From Vibrio renipiscarius (GTDB lineage: Bacteria; Pseudomonadota; Gammaproteobacteria; Enterobacterales; Vibrionaceae), in assembly GCF_000827885.1 (NCBI RefSeq), contig NZ_JTKH01000023.1:213041-277040 (forward strand): DNA of 64,000 nucleotides, given 5' to 3'. The position numbers were made by a program, and so were the translations under genes. The notes under the pieces are model-generated. The model was not told where the DNA came from and did not search any database. It saw only the letters and a list, made by a program, of their open reading frames with translations. Positions within the stretch are counted from its first letter, which is position 1, and the number at the start of each line of letters is the position of its first letter. Positions 30,874-41,098 of the stretch are shown in pieces.

Positions 30874-30902
30874 AAAAAAGGGAAGCCATGCTTCCCTTTT
30901 TC
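30874..30902. terminator. Terminator after PTS gene 1
   Basis: Stem AAAGGGAAGC/GCTTCCCTTT with a CAT loop, A run left and T run right, between convergent genes. Confidence 0.9.
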
Positions 30903-30944
30903 ATTGTTATTTTTCAATCGCGTTTAAAGCATAAGCGATGACGG

Positions 30945-31343
30945 CTAATGACGCTTACGTTGAGAAATAAACACCCAAATAAAGAACAACATAAAGACAA
31001 AATCATTCAGGCCATAGATGGTATAAAAAGCCCCCGCAAAAACATCATGCTGGTATACGGAAGATAAATCGTTATGGCTAATCCACAGTAACCAAGCCAC
31101 AACATACACCAACTTCTCAATAACAAATGCCCCGGCCAACCATGTTATGTTGCCTTCAATCGTTGCCGCGCCCAAATACGCAAGCCCCCATACCATAATC
31201 ATCAACAAACCGAAGTTAGACATCACAACCGGGTCAAATTGATGAATTACGCTATTGGTAAAACCACGAGAAAAGATCAACACGCCACCAATATTCATTG
31301 CCGCCGCTAAGACAAAGCCCAGTTTCATCATTTTATTGTTCAT
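30945..31343 (-). CDS. Unknown four-helix membrane protein
   Basis: 132 residues with four hydrophobic segments: LGFVLAAAMNIGGVLIFS, FGLLMIMVWGLAYLGAATI, WLAGAFVIEKLVYVVAWLLW and FAGAFYTIYGLNDFVFMLFFIWVFI. It ends in a positively charged tail (SQRKRH). I do not recognise a named family. It lies in the alpha-glucoside region but is separated from the SemiSWEET gene by a terminator, so it is probably transcribed alone. Confidence 0.75.
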   Translation of the reverse strand: MNNKMMKLGFVLAAAMNIGGVLIFSRGFTNSVIHQFDPVVMSNFGLLMIMVWGLAYLGAATIEGNITWLAGAFVIEKLVYVVAWLLWISHNDLSSVYQHDVFAGAFYTIYGLNDFVFMLFFIWVFISQRKRH

Positions 31344-31481
31344 CTTGCTATCCCATATTGAGCAACCTTATATAAACGAATATAGATGGCTTAACTCAAT
31401 GACGCTACAGAAAAGCACTGCGACCCCAAAGCATTAAAGCGACCACTTTGCAGCATTAACATGACTTCCGATTGCGCCCAT

Positions 31482-31508
31482 AAAAAAACCAGATCGCAAT
31501 CTGGTTTC
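31482..31508 (-). terminator. Terminator after the SemiSWEET gene
   Basis: Stem AAACCAGAT/ATCTGGTTT with a CGCA-type loop followed leftward by T7. Confidence 0.9.
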
Positions 31509-31532
31509 AAGTGAGGGGCATAAGCACGTTAA

Positions 31533-31820
31533 CTAGACGCTTAATTGAGGTGTCTTCCGCGCTCTGAAAACATCGCGAATTTTTAACAATAGAATCGCGC
31601 TCGCCAGCATTAAGGTTATGGCATTGGCGATAATAATTGGCCAATCCTGCATCGCAATACCATAGATTAACCACAGAAATACGCCCAGTACAAAACAGCT
31701 GTACATCGCCAGTGAAATCGAAGCGGTATCGCCCGTTTTTAGAATATGCAGAACTTGAGGAACAAAGGAGCAAGTGGTACAAAAAGCGGCGATATAGCCA
31801 AGAATAGTGACATCAATCAT
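31533..31820 (-). CDS. SemiSWEET sugar transporter
   Basis: A 95-residue, three-helix protein of the SWEET/MtN3 class that works as a dimer to move sugars across the inner membrane by facilitated diffusion. The signature is FVPQVLHILKTGDTASISLAMY, with the PQ motif after the first helix, followed by FVLGVFLWLIYGI and a third helix ending LLKIRDVFRARK. A Vibrio protein of this kind has been crystallised. It lies just downstream of GH4 copy 2 with a hairpin between. A role in moving the free glucose left after disaccharide-phosphate cleavage is inference. Confidence 0.92.
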   Translation of the reverse strand: MIDVTILGYIAAFCTTCSFVPQVLHILKTGDTASISLAMYSCFVLGVFLWLIYGIAMQDWPIIIANAITLMLASAILLLKIRDVFRARKTPQLSV

Positions 31821-31833
31821 TATATTATACCTA

Positions 31834-31860
31834 TAAAAATGCCCCGCATAAGCAGGGCAT
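31834..31860 (-). terminator. Terminator or attenuator between GH4 copy 2 and SemiSWEET
   Basis: Stem ATGCCC/GGGCAT with inner GC pairs followed leftward by T5. It may reduce rather than abolish read-through into the SemiSWEET gene. Confidence 0.75.
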
Positions 31861-31875
31861 TGATCAGCGATTAAA

Positions 31876-33225
<1,350 letters not shown>

Positions 33226-33231
33226 TTAAGT

Positions 33232-33253
33232 TGGGCGGGGTTATGTCCGCCCG
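33232..33253. other. Intercistronic hairpin, EIICB copy 2 to GH4 copy 2
   Basis: Stem GGGCGG/CCGCCC with an eight-base loop and no T tract. It lies between cotranscribed genes and is more likely an mRNA-stability or processing element than a terminator. Confidence 0.55.
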
Positions 33254-33327
33254 AATAAATTAGTGTTTTAAATTGGGTGTCTATGTCTAAATTTTTGTTA
33301 AGCCATAACGCCTAAAGCGTTGTCTCT

Positions 33328-34968
33328 TTAATTTGCTGCACTGAGTGTTAGCGCTTCCTCTTGTTCTTTTTGTTCCTTTTGTTCTTCTTTGTAAGCACTG
33401 ACGATCTTTTCACATTCTTCTCGGAGTTGCGGAACGCTCAGGCCAATGATCACTTGAACTGCTTTGCCGTTTTTCACTAAGTTCACCGCACCAGTACTCA
33501 TAAAGTATTCCGCTGATTGAACTTTGTCTGGGTCTACCACCGTCACACGAAGGCGGGTTGCACAGTTGCTCAAGTCTTCAAGGTTGGCCACACCACCTAG
33601 CCCTTCAAGTGTTTCAATCGCTTGAATTTGCAATGGGTTCACACCTTGTTGGCCTTTACCGGTAATACCGTGCTTCTTATTAAAGTCGTCTTTGCTGTGC
33701 AACTTCATTTCTGCATCGCCACGGCCAGCAATTGGCACGTTAAATTTAACGATGAGATACTTGAAAGTGACGTAGTAAATGGCGGTAAAACAAAGGCCAA
33801 TTGAAATTTGCGTCACGACCATGCTGGTGTGGTTACCTAATAGAGGAATCCAGTTACCGGTGACAAACTCAATCAAACCGCCGCCCATATTGCCGACAAC
33901 GCCAAAGTGATACATCACCATTGCCATCGTGCCAGCCAGTACCGCATGAATCGCAAATAACCATGGCGCAATAAATAAGAAGGTAAATTCAAGCGGCTCA
34001 GTAATGCCCACCAATACCGCTGTAAATGTGGCCGGAATCAGTAAGGCTGCCACTTTTTTACGGTTTTCAGGTTTCGCCGTGTGGTACATCGCTAGCGCAA
34101 TACCAATACAACCAAAGACTTTTGAGTTGCCGTGTAAAGAGAAACCACCCGCTGGGAACAGCTCTTTCATGCTTTGGCTTGATTGCGTAAACGCTTCTAA
34201 GTTAGTAAACCAATCCACGGTAATGCCGTTAGGCGTTACTACGTTGCCAAATTGGAACGGGGTATAAATAAAGTGATGCAGACCGGTCGGGATCAGAATG
34301 CGCTCGAGGAAAGTGAACAACCACACACCGAATGCACCCGATTCAACAAAAAATGTTTGTAACCCTAAGATGCCGTGTTGAATCGATGGCCATACATAGA
34401 GCGTTATCCAAGCTGCTGGCAGCATGGCAAAGAAAGAGATCATCGCAACGTATGAAGCACCTTGGAAAATGCCTAAATAAGAAGGAAGTTGCTTCTCAAA
34501 CGTGCTGTTATGAATCCAGGTCACTAAGCCTGAAATAATGATCGCGCCGAAAATACCGGTATCAATGGTCTTAATACCTGCAATTTCAGTTAAACCCGAC
34601 GTTCCGCCGATTGGTTGAGAAAAATCCACATTGAAGAACTCCCCCCAGAAGCCTCCCATCGCACCAACAAAGTAGTTAAAGGTTAAGTAAGAAACCATCA
34701 CCACCATCACAGCTCGTGCATGAGCGGTTTTCGCTAAACCGATTGGTAAGCCAACCGCGAACAAAAGCGCCATGTTGCGGAAGATGGTCCAGCCACCTTC
34801 TTCAATGACTTGTAACACTTGATAATACAATCCGTTTTTATCAGCCAAATCGCCAACAAATATCGGGTTTTTAAGAACAATGGTTAAGCCCACTAGTATC
34901 CCTACAAATGGAAACAGCAAAACTGGGGTAAACATTGCTCCGCCTAATCGTTGTATCGCACTCAACAT
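33328..34968 (-). CDS. PTS EIICB component, alpha-glucoside family (copy 2)
   Basis: Inner-membrane sugar carrier and kinase. From ATG 34968 (MLSAIQRLGGAMFTPVLLFPFVG) it has 546 residues; AAGGA stands 7 bases upstream, and the 30 extra codons of the longer frame (to 35058) are hydrophilic and unlike the family. EIIC has FLERILIPTGLHHFIYTPFQFG and GITEPLEFTFLFIAPWLF. EIIB has phospho-Cys C469 in NCATRLRVTVVD. The C-terminus is a charged KEEQKEQKEQEE tail. It lacks EIIA. It is upstream of GH4 copy 2 and divergent from gntR 2. Confidence 0.92.
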   Translation of the reverse strand: MLSAIQRLGGAMFTPVLLFPFVGILVGLTIVLKNPIFVGDLADKNGLYYQVLQVIEEGGWTIFRNMALLFAVGLPIGLAKTAHARAVMVVMVSYLTFNYFVGAMGGFWGEFFNVDFSQPIGGTSGLTEIAGIKTIDTGIFGAIIISGLVTWIHNSTFEKQLPSYLGIFQGASYVAMISFFAMLPAAWITLYVWPSIQHGILGLQTFFVESGAFGVWLFTFLERILIPTGLHHFIYTPFQFGNVVTPNGITVDWFTNLEAFTQSSQSMKELFPAGGFSLHGNSKVFGCIGIALAMYHTAKPENRKKVAALLIPATFTAVLVGITEPLEFTFLFIAPWLFAIHAVLAGTMAMVMYHFGVVGNMGGGLIEFVTGNWIPLLGNHTSMVVTQISIGLCFTAIYYVTFKYLIVKFNVPIAGRGDAEMKLHSKDDFNKKHGITGKGQQGVNPLQIQAIETLEGLGGVANLEDLSNCATRLRVTVVDPDKVQSAEYFMSTGAVNLVKNGKAVQVIIGLSVPQLREECEKIVSAYKEEQKEQKEQEEALTLSAAN

Positions 34969-35379
34969 GGCAGGGTCCTTAAATTTGTTATTAATATGTT
35001 CCAGAGTGTTCCGTCTTTCGACAGGATTTAAGTTACTCCCGAAAAACGGATAGGACAAATAGATAATATGCAGATCGTGATCGAGTACAAATTAAGTACG
35101 TATTATGCGATTTTGGTCACCAAAAAGGACATATCGAGTACCTTTATTCGCATAATGAAATATGAATTCGACTTACATCAAAAAAAGGTCATTGATTTGT
35201 TCTATTTTGAATGATAATTTTGCTCTATCGTCGTCCTATTTTTGGACTTGCTTGAAATAAGCGGATGGCTGCGGATAGTTTGTTGCCATGAATAATTCAG
35301 TGAAATGACTTGTATCAGTGGGCGCACTCAATGTTGAACGCACCTTAGAGTAAGGTGTATGTGCTCAGAGAGGTTAATT
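34969..35379. promoter_or_regulatory. Divergent control region, EIICB copy 2 / gntR 2
   Basis: 411 AT-rich bases with several symmetric elements. TTTTGGTCACCAAAA at 35111-35125 is a perfect odd palindrome. ATTATGCGA (35102-35110) is inverted as TCGCATAAT (35148-35156). AAAAAAGGTCATTG at 35181-35194 shares AGGTCAT with the sites of the first module. GTCC/GGAC flank an AT core near 35233-35247. The region is likely to bind the GntR proteins. No gene lies here. Confidence 0.55.
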
Positions 35380-36078
35380 ATGTTGTATAAGAAAGTCATG
35401 CTAGAGCTTAAAAGCCGCATTGACTCAGAAGAATTTGCTATCGGAGATACGTTATCAACCGAAAAGGAATTGATGGCGTACTACGCAGTTAGTCGTATTA
35501 CCATTCGTAAAGCGATTGAAGAACTCGTCAAGCTAGGTTTAGTCGAAAAACGCCAAGGCGCTGGCTCAACCGTGATTGGAAAAACGATGATCGGTTCCAT
35601 GTTGAACCTAAAAAGCACCAGCGAATACCTGATCGATACAGGCGCAAAGATCGAATACAAAATTTGCGAATTTACCTTGATGGATGCTGACGATGAGCTG
35701 GCAGAAATTCTTGAAATCACACCAGGTGAAAAGGTCTACTTTATTCGACGCTTTAAACTCATCAATGGCGCTGCCTCCGTTTACGAAGACTCTTACATGC
35801 CAATGTCGCTGTATCCAAAGATGAATGTGATGTCGATGGAAGGCTCAAAGTACCACTACCTAGAGAAAGAGCTGGGGTTTGTCATTGATGGCGCATTTCA
35901 AGATTTTGAAGCGATCATTCCCGACAAACACATGTGTGACATTCTCGGTGTGAGTGCGAAGCAGCCTCTCATTCAAATCCTCTCTATTGGTAAGCTCGCG
36001 GATGGGCGGATATTCGAATACACTAAAATCGTTTCTAAACCGGAAACCATCACCTACAAGCACTATTTAAAACGTTAA
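35380..36078 (+). CDS. GntR/HutC family transcription regulator 2
   Basis: 232-residue regulator with an N-terminal winged helix (FAIGDTLSTEKELMAYYAVSRITIRKAIEELVKLGLVEKR) and a C-terminal UTRA ligand domain (YFIRRFKLINGAASVYEDSYMP). GAGAGG stands six bases before ATG 35380 (MLYKKVMLELK). Its recognition helix VSRITIRKA is identical to that of regulator 1, so the two may bind overlapping operators. It is divergent from the second EIICB-GH4 operon, its probable target. Confidence 0.88.
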   Translation: MLYKKVMLELKSRIDSEEFAIGDTLSTEKELMAYYAVSRITIRKAIEELVKLGLVEKRQGAGSTVIGKTMIGSMLNLKSTSEYLIDTGAKIEYKICEFTLMDADDELAEILEITPGEKVYFIRRFKLINGAASVYEDSYMPMSLYPKMNVMSMEGSKYHYLEKELGFVIDGAFQDFEAIIPDKHMCDILGVSAKQPLIQILSIGKLADGRIFEYTKIVSKPETITYKHYLKR

Positions 36079-36262
36079 ATGTAACGCCTCTTGGTAGGGA
36101 GTCTTGCCGCGATGTCTTGTGCAGCTCCCTAGCCTATCTCGCCGCTTTTCGCCTCTTTCCTCCAAAATAACCATAAATTCCACCTTTCTTCCGCCAAAAT
36201 TACGCAAAGTCCTTCATTATTAGCTATGTTCAGCGGGTACTGTCACGGAGGAAATAGTCCAC

Positions 36263-36955
36263 ATGAATAAATTACTTGCTGAAGGTTTCGGCACATTTTG
36301 GTTAGTGTTAGGTGGCTGTGGTGCTGCCGTACTCGCCGCTGGCGTCCCTGAATTGGGGATTGGTTTTTTAGGTGTGGCTTTAGCGTTCGGTTTAACCGTT
36401 ATCACTATGGCTTACGCCATTGGACACATTTCAGGATGTCATCTCAATCCAGCGATCACTATTGGTTTGTGGGTTGGCGGGCGTTTTGAAGCACGAGAGG
36501 TTTTACCCTATATCATTGCGCAAGTGATTGGGGCAATTGCCGCCGGTGGTGTGTTGTATCTTATTGCAAGTGGCCAAGCGGGCTTTGATGTGGGCGCTTC
36601 CGGATTTGCCACCAACGGGTATGCTGAACATTCACCCGGTCAATATTCACTTATTGCCGCACTCGTGTGCGAAATTGTCATGACCATGATGTTTTTGATT
36701 GTCATCATGGGTTCCACTGACTCTCGAGCTCCACAAGGCTTTGCGCCTCTTGCTATCGGCCTTTGTTTGACATTGATTCATTTGATTTCTATTCCAGTGA
36801 CCAACACGTCGGTTAACCCTGCGCGAAGTACTGGTGTGGCGGTTTACGTCGGAGATTGGGCTGTCAGTCAGTTGTGGCTATTTTGGGTTGCTCCGATCGT
36901 AGGTGCGATTCTTGGAGCGATAATTTACAACGTTATGGCGGGAAAAGAGCAGTAA
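36263..36955 (+). CDS. aqpZ: Aquaporin Z
   Basis: Tetrameric water channel of the inner membrane. The 230 residues have six membrane segments, two half-helices with the NPA motifs ([10 protein letters not shown] near 62 and [10 protein letters not shown] near 184), and the [22 protein letters not shown] start typical of AqpZ. Arg after the second NPA and His in the FxxxH region fit a water-selective filter. GGAGG is found about 12 bases before the ATG. It is a single gene, followed by a large hairpin shared with recR. Confidence 0.95.
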   Translation: MNKLLAEGFGTFWLVLGGCGAAVLAAGVPELGIGFLGVALAFGLTVITMAYAIGHISGCHLNPAITIGLWVGGRFEAREVLPYIIAQVIGAIAAGGVLYLIASGQAGFDVGASGFATNGYAEHSPGQYSLIAALVCEIVMTMMFLIVIMGSTDSRAPQGFAPLAIGLCLTLIHLISIPVTNTSVNPARSTGVAVYVGDWAVSQLWLFWVAPIVGAILGAIIYNVMAGKEQ

Positions 36956-36975
36956 CGAGCTCGGTAGATTAAGCA

Positions 36976-37043
36976 AAAAAAACCGCAATGTCTTCGGCTC
37001 TTATCCATTCAATGATAAAAGCAAATGACATTGCGGTTTCTCA
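36976..37043. terminator. Large cruciform-like terminator between aqpZ and recR
   Basis: Perfect 13-bp arms AAACCGCAATGTC (36980-36992) and GACATTGCGGTTT (37027-37039) enclose 34 bases with an inner TTATC/GATAA pair. An A run on the left and T-rich sequence on the right suit termination of both convergent genes. Confidence 0.75.
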
Positions 37044-37110
37044 TTTATTCGCCGCTAAGCAGTGACTTCTCGAAGCGACGACTTAACGAAATGTAAGCAA
37101 TGGCTCACAC

Positions 37111-37716
37111 TCAATAGAGTATTTTGTGGCGACCCAGCAATGAGTGAGATAGCGTCGTGCCATCAACTAACTCAAGCTCTCCACCAACAGGAACTCCGTG
37201 TGCGATGCGACTCGCTTCCACTTGATGCTCTCGGCAGAGCTCAGCAATATAGTGTGCCGTGGCCTCTCCTTCGACGGTCGGATTGGTTGCAAGAATAACC
37301 TCACTCACATCCCCTCGACGTAGACGGTAGTCCAACACATCTAAACCTATATCACTTGGGCCGATGCCATCTAATGGCGACAGATGCCCCATCAGAACAA
37401 AATAGCGCCCTGAAAATTGCCCAGTTGCTTCAACCGCTGCGATATCGCCAGGGCTTTCCACCACACACATTTGTCCGTTTTCCTGGCGTTTAGGATTGGT
37501 GCAAATATGGCAAGTATCTTCTTCAGTAAAGGTTCGGCATTCGTTGCAATGGCCAATTTCGGTCATTGCATGACTCAGTGAATCAGCAAGCTGCAAGCCG
37601 CCTTTTCTATCGCGCTGTAACAAATGAAAGGCCATACGTTGAGCCGACTTGGGGCCAACCCCAGGCAGACAACGTAAGGCCTCCATCAATTGCTCCAGCA
37701 TATGACTGGTGCGCAT
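37111..37716 (-). CDS. recR: Recombination protein RecR
   Basis: Works with RecF and RecO to load RecA at single-strand gaps. 201 residues: helix-hairpin-helix region near the start ([20 protein letters not shown]), the C4 zinc finger [16 protein letters not shown] near 57-72, and the TOPRIM domain ([18 protein letters not shown] to [16 protein letters not shown]). A good Shine-Dalgarno (AAAGG) precedes ATG 37716. It is the last gene of the dnaX-ybaB-recR operon. Confidence 0.97.
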   Translation of the reverse strand: MRTSHMLEQLMEALRCLPGVGPKSAQRMAFHLLQRDRKGGLQLADSLSHAMTEIGHCNECRTFTEEDTCHICTNPKRQENGQMCVVESPGDIAAVEATGQFSGRYFVLMGHLSPLDGIGPSDIGLDVLDYRLRRGDVSEVILATNPTVEGEATAHYIAELCREHQVEASRIAHGVPVGGELELVDGTTLSHSLLGRHKILY

Positions 37717-37732
37717 TATCTAACCTTTTTGA

Positions 37733-38062
37733 TTAGAATGGCATTTTCATGCCTGGTGGTAATTGCATACCGCCAGTCACTTGCGCCATTTTTTCTTTTT
37801 GTGTTTCTTCTACACGGCGAGCAGCATCATTGAATGCAGCTGCGATAAGATCTTCAAGCATCTCTTTATCGTCTTGCATTAAGCTTTCGTCGATATCAAC
37901 ACGACGCACGCTATGGCTGCCTGTGATCGTCACTTTAACTAGGCCAGCGCCAGATTCACCGGTCACTTCCATAATTGCGATTTCTTCTTGAAGCTTTTGC
38001 ATGCGATCTTGCATTTGCTGGGCTTGCTTCATTAGGTTGCCCATTCCGCCTTTACCAAACAT
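37733..38062 (-). CDS. ybaB: YbaB/EbfC nucleoid-associated protein
   Basis: 109-residue dimeric DNA-binding protein. It begins [29 protein letters not shown] and carries the family's [26 protein letters not shown] core and a Met-rich C-terminus ([13 protein letters not shown]). Only 16 bases separate it from recR, so they are cotranscribed. In E. coli ybaB lies between the same two genes. Confidence 0.96.
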   Translation of the reverse strand: MFGKGGMGNLMKQAQQMQDRMQKLQEEIAIMEVTGESGAGLVKVTITGSHSVRRVDIDESLMQDDKEMLEDLIAAAFNDAARRVEETQKEKMAQVTGGMQLPPGMKMPF

Positions 38063-38133
38063 AGTTATCTCTCTGATTATGTTTATCTATATCTCGTTAT
38101 GATGAAGATACAGTATTAGCTTATCGTTTTCAT

Positions 38134-38175
38134 AATAGATGGGGTTAAAAGCAATAATTTCAACCCCAATCTATT
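38134..38175 (-). other. Hairpin between dnaX and ybaB
   Basis: Arms AATAGATGGGGTT (38134-38146) and AACCCCAATCTATT (38162-38175), with one bulged base and a 15-base loop. No T run follows on the minus strand, so it is an mRNA structure inside the operon, perhaps limiting read-through to ybaB-recR. Confidence 0.6.
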
Positions 38176-38204
38176 ACAAGGTCTTTTCGATGATGTGGCC
38201 TATT

Positions 38205-40394
38205 CTAAACCGGTCTTACGCTATCTTTATCAAGCTCAGCGGCAAAACGAGTCTCAATAAATTGTACATGAGGATCGGCCTCTAAACTGTCAAAGGCTTG
38301 TTGTAATTTGCCTTGATAGAACGATTCTCGCAGCTCCAAAGGCGTTTGCCCCTGCGTACCTATTTCGACACTCAAATGGCACTCTTCACCTAACGCAGCA
38401 TTGAGCGCTTCAAGCAACTCGGATTGTGAACGCTCTGACATTAGGTGTGCTTGTTCCGGACGAAGCGTCAGAGACAGCGTTGAGCCTTCTTTTCTATAGT
38501 GCGAATTAAGCGCTAATTGTTCGGTCAATTTTGCCGTGGTCAATTTCGCGATTAACGCTGACCACGGGTCTTGCTCAATCGACTGCTGCGCGAGTTTTTG
38601 CACCATTTCTGGTGTTTTCTCATGCTCTAAGGCTTGCTTGATCTGGCTTGGTGTTAGCTCTTTTTTCTCTTGCGTTGGCTGCTGAGGCAATATCGGCTTC
38701 CACCGATACGCATCATCTTTCTCTGTTTCTATGACAGGAACAGGAGGTAAACCATTCGCGAGCGGCGACACCTGCGCAGTTCCCGTGTGCTTTTGTGCAA
38801 CACGATCAAGAACCGACTCTTTTTTAGTAGCAGATGTCGCATTAACCTTTTTTACATCACCACCCGTCGGGGTTGAACCCGAACGCTGTGAACGTAATTG
38901 ATGACGCAAACCGCCCAATGAAGGACGAGCAGCAGGCGCTTCTTGAGCGCTAGGCGCAGCTTCCGGCATCGGCGCTTGCGGCGCGACATTCGCGGGAGCG
39001 CTGTCATAATTATCATAATACGCTTCCGGTGGTGCCATGTCATACTCAGGCGCCATCGGCATCGATTGTGACATCACATCACCCGCACTTGGCGGCGCAT
39101 TGTACTGCGGTGGCATTGGTGTAGGCGGCGTATTGTACTGCGGTGGCATTGGTGTAGGCGGCGTATTTGGTACGATTGGCGCAGACGTTTGTATCGCTGT
39201 TGGTGCAGCCGAAGGTGCTTGTGCTTGTACTTGTACTGGCGAAGCTGACGTCACTGGTGTCACAACGGGTGCTTGGCTGATCTCAGTGGAAATCACATTC
39301 GCTGTTGAGGTGGCAGGACGAAACGCCATCATGCGCAGTACCACCATTTCTAATCCAATTCGCTCGGAAGGCGAAAATGGCAGATCTTGGCGACCTTTTA
39401 ACGCAATTTGGTAGTAAAGTTGCACATCTTGCGGAGAAAGCGCCTGCGCAAGTAACGTGACCTTTTCCGCATCAGGCTGCGTTTTATCTAATGTCGATGG
39501 CAATGCCTGACACAAGGCAATACGATGCAACTGTGCGGCAAGTTGATTTAATAAACCATCCCACTCCACGCCATTTTGCGCCATATGACTTAAGCAATCC
39601 ATCGCTTGTTGCGGCTGTTTAGAACTGATCGCCTCAAGTAGATGCAAAGCTTGGTCAGTATCCAGCGTACCCAGCATGTGGCGAACTAATTCCTCCTGAA
39701 CCTGACCATTACCCAGCGCAATCGCTTGGTCAGTTAGGCTCAGCGCATCACGCATACTGCCGTCTGCAGCATGAGAAATAAGCCCCAACGCACGTTGTTC
39801 AAAGTCCAATTTTTCTTGGTTAAGAACGTGCTCTAGCTGTTGATGGATATCATCCACACTGATCGGTTTAAGATGGAACTGCAAACAACGCGACAATATG
39901 GTCACGGGCAGTTTTTGTGGATCAGTGGTGGCTAAGATGAATTTCACATACTCGGGTGGCTCTTCTAGCGTTTTTAACAACGCATTAAAGCTGTGACGCG
40001 AGAGCATGTGAACTTCATCGATTAAGTAGACTTTGAATCGACCACGTGCCGGTTTGTACTGCACGTTATCGAGCAGATCACGGGTATCTTCGACCTTGGT
40101 ACGCGAAGCCGCATCGATTTCAAGTAAATCTACAAAACGACCTTCATCGATTTCTCGGCAAGTATCGCACTCACCGCAAGGGGTGGCGGTAATGCCGGTT
40201 TCACAGTTTAGACCCTTAGCAAACAAACGACCGATAGTCGTTTTACCGACACCGCGCGTACCACTAAACAGGTAGGCATGATGCAGACGGTTTTGTGCTA
40301 AAGCATTTTCTAAAGCAGTTAATACGTGGGCTTGACCAACCACTTCGTGAAACTTAGTTGGTCGCCATTTTCGCGCTAAGGCAAGATAACTCAT
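38205..40394 (-). CDS. dnaX: DNA polymerase III subunits tau and gamma
   Basis: Clamp-loader ATPase of the replisome. Full-length tau is 729 residues. Domain I has Walker A GTRGVGKT at 45-52, zinc cysteines C64, C73, C76 and C79, and Walker B LIDEVHML near 124-131. A long Pro/Ala-rich linker (about 375-520) contains tandem 11-residue repeats. The C-terminal part, which binds the polymerase core and DnaB in E. coli tau, follows. The slippery site at codons 514-516 would yield gamma of 517 residues. It is followed by ybaB and recR, with apt upstream. Confidence 0.96.
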   Translation of the reverse strand: MSYLALARKWRPTKFHEVVGQAHVLTALENALAQNRLHHAYLFSGTRGVGKTTIGRLFAKGLNCETGITATPCGECDTCREIDEGRFVDLLEIDAASRTKVEDTRDLLDNVQYKPARGRFKVYLIDEVHMLSRHSFNALLKTLEEPPEYVKFILATTDPQKLPVTILSRCLQFHLKPISVDDIHQQLEHVLNQEKLDFEQRALGLISHAADGSMRDALSLTDQAIALGNGQVQEELVRHMLGTLDTDQALHLLEAISSKQPQQAMDCLSHMAQNGVEWDGLLNQLAAQLHRIALCQALPSTLDKTQPDAEKVTLLAQALSPQDVQLYYQIALKGRQDLPFSPSERIGLEMVVLRMMAFRPATSTANVISTEISQAPVVTPVTSASPVQVQAQAPSAAPTAIQTSAPIVPNTPPTPMPPQYNTPPTPMPPQYNAPPSAGDVMSQSMPMAPEYDMAPPEAYYDNYDSAPANVAPQAPMPEAAPSAQEAPAARPSLGGLRHQLRSQRSGSTPTGGDVKKVNATSATKKESVLDRVAQKHTGTAQVSPLANGLPPVPVIETEKDDAYRWKPILPQQPTQEKKELTPSQIKQALEHEKTPEMVQKLAQQSIEQDPWSALIAKLTTAKLTEQLALNSHYRKEGSTLSLTLRPEQAHLMSERSQSELLEALNAALGEECHLSVEIGTQGQTPLELRESFYQGKLQQAFDSLEADPHVQFIETRFAAELDKDSVRPV
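38847..38853 (-). promoter_or_regulatory. Programmed -1 frameshift heptamer in dnaX
   Basis: A-AAA-AAG in the correct frame (GTA AAA AAG, codons 514-516). After a -1 slip the next codons are GGT then TAA, so the product ends in Lys-Lys-Gly. Upstream GGTGGTGAT resembles the ribosome-binding consensus that stimulates the E. coli event. I do not see a strong downstream stem-loop. Confidence 0.72.
39091..39168 (-). repeat. 33-bp tandem repeat in the dnaX linker
   Basis: Two copies (39091-39123 and 39124-39156) with one difference, plus a partial third. They encode an 11-residue Pro-rich unit (NTPPTPMPPQY). Confidence 0.9.
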
Positions 40395-40406
40395 GAACCG
40401 TTCCGA

Positions 40407-40952
40407 TTAGTGACCGTCAAACTCGCAGATGCTGTAAATATTTAAGCCCAATTTTTCAAGGCGCTTATCACCACCGATTTCAGGTAGGTTAATCACAAAG
40501 GCTGCGTGCTCAACTTCACCGCCAAGTTGACGGATTAGCTTAGTGGTTGCTTCAATGGTGCCGCCAGTTGCCAGTAGATCGTCGACAACCAACACTTTGT
40601 CACCGGCTTTGATTGCATCCACGTGAATTTCAAGTGTATCGGTACCGTACTCAAGATCGTAAGTTTGTGCCACGGTTGCACGCGGCAATTTGCCTGGCTT
40701 ACGAACCGGTACAAAACCAAGACCAAGCTCTAGTGCCAGTGGCGCACCAAATAGGAAGCCACGAGCTTCTGTGCCCACCACTTTGGTGAAGCCCATGTCT
40801 TTGTATTTATCGACAAGAAGCTGAATAGTGGCTTGGTATGCTTGCGCGTCTTCTAAAAGGCTAGTTACATCGCGAAATAGAATGCCTGGTTTTGGGTAAT
40901 CAGCGATGCTTTTGATGCTCGCTTTGATCATTGAAATAGTTTCAGTCGTCAT
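40407..40952 (-). CDS. apt: Adenine phosphoribosyltransferase
   Basis: Salvages adenine to AMP with PRPP. 181 residues: [44 protein letters not shown], the hood loop [19 protein letters not shown], and the PRPP-binding motif [13 protein letters not shown] near 123-135. The next in-frame Met at residue 8 is an alternative start. dnaX follows after about 12 bases of spacer, the common gamma-proteobacterial order. Confidence 0.97.
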   Translation of the reverse strand: MTTETISMIKASIKSIADYPKPGILFRDVTSLLEDAQAYQATIQLLVDKYKDMGFTKVVGTEARGFLFGAPLALELGLGFVPVRKPGKLPRATVAQTYDLEYGTDTLEIHVDAIKAGDKVLVVDDLLATGGTIEATTKLIRQLGGEVEHAAFVINLPEIGGDKRLEKLGLNIYSICEFDGH

Positions 40953-41098
40953 AACTCTATACTTAAGATTGGCTACGCCATCGTAATCATTTTAGCTTAC
41001 GGCGGGCAAGAATGGATTGTGTCACCCCTTTATCGAAACACAACATCGAGGGGCAAGAAAACACCCACAAAAAAAGGTGGGCACACTTCCTGCCAATC

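Noticed and set aside
33232..33253. GC-rich hairpin between EIICB and GH4 as a terminator
   Set aside because: No T tract, and the genes clearly belong together.
38640..38660. A second A-run in dnaX as a frameshift site
   Set aside because: GAG AAA AAA GAG is not in the X-XXY-YYZ phase needed for tandem slippage.
39037..39414. A 125-residue Gly/Val/Cys-rich plus-strand ORF
   Set aside because: It is the antisense image of the Pro-rich dnaX repeat.
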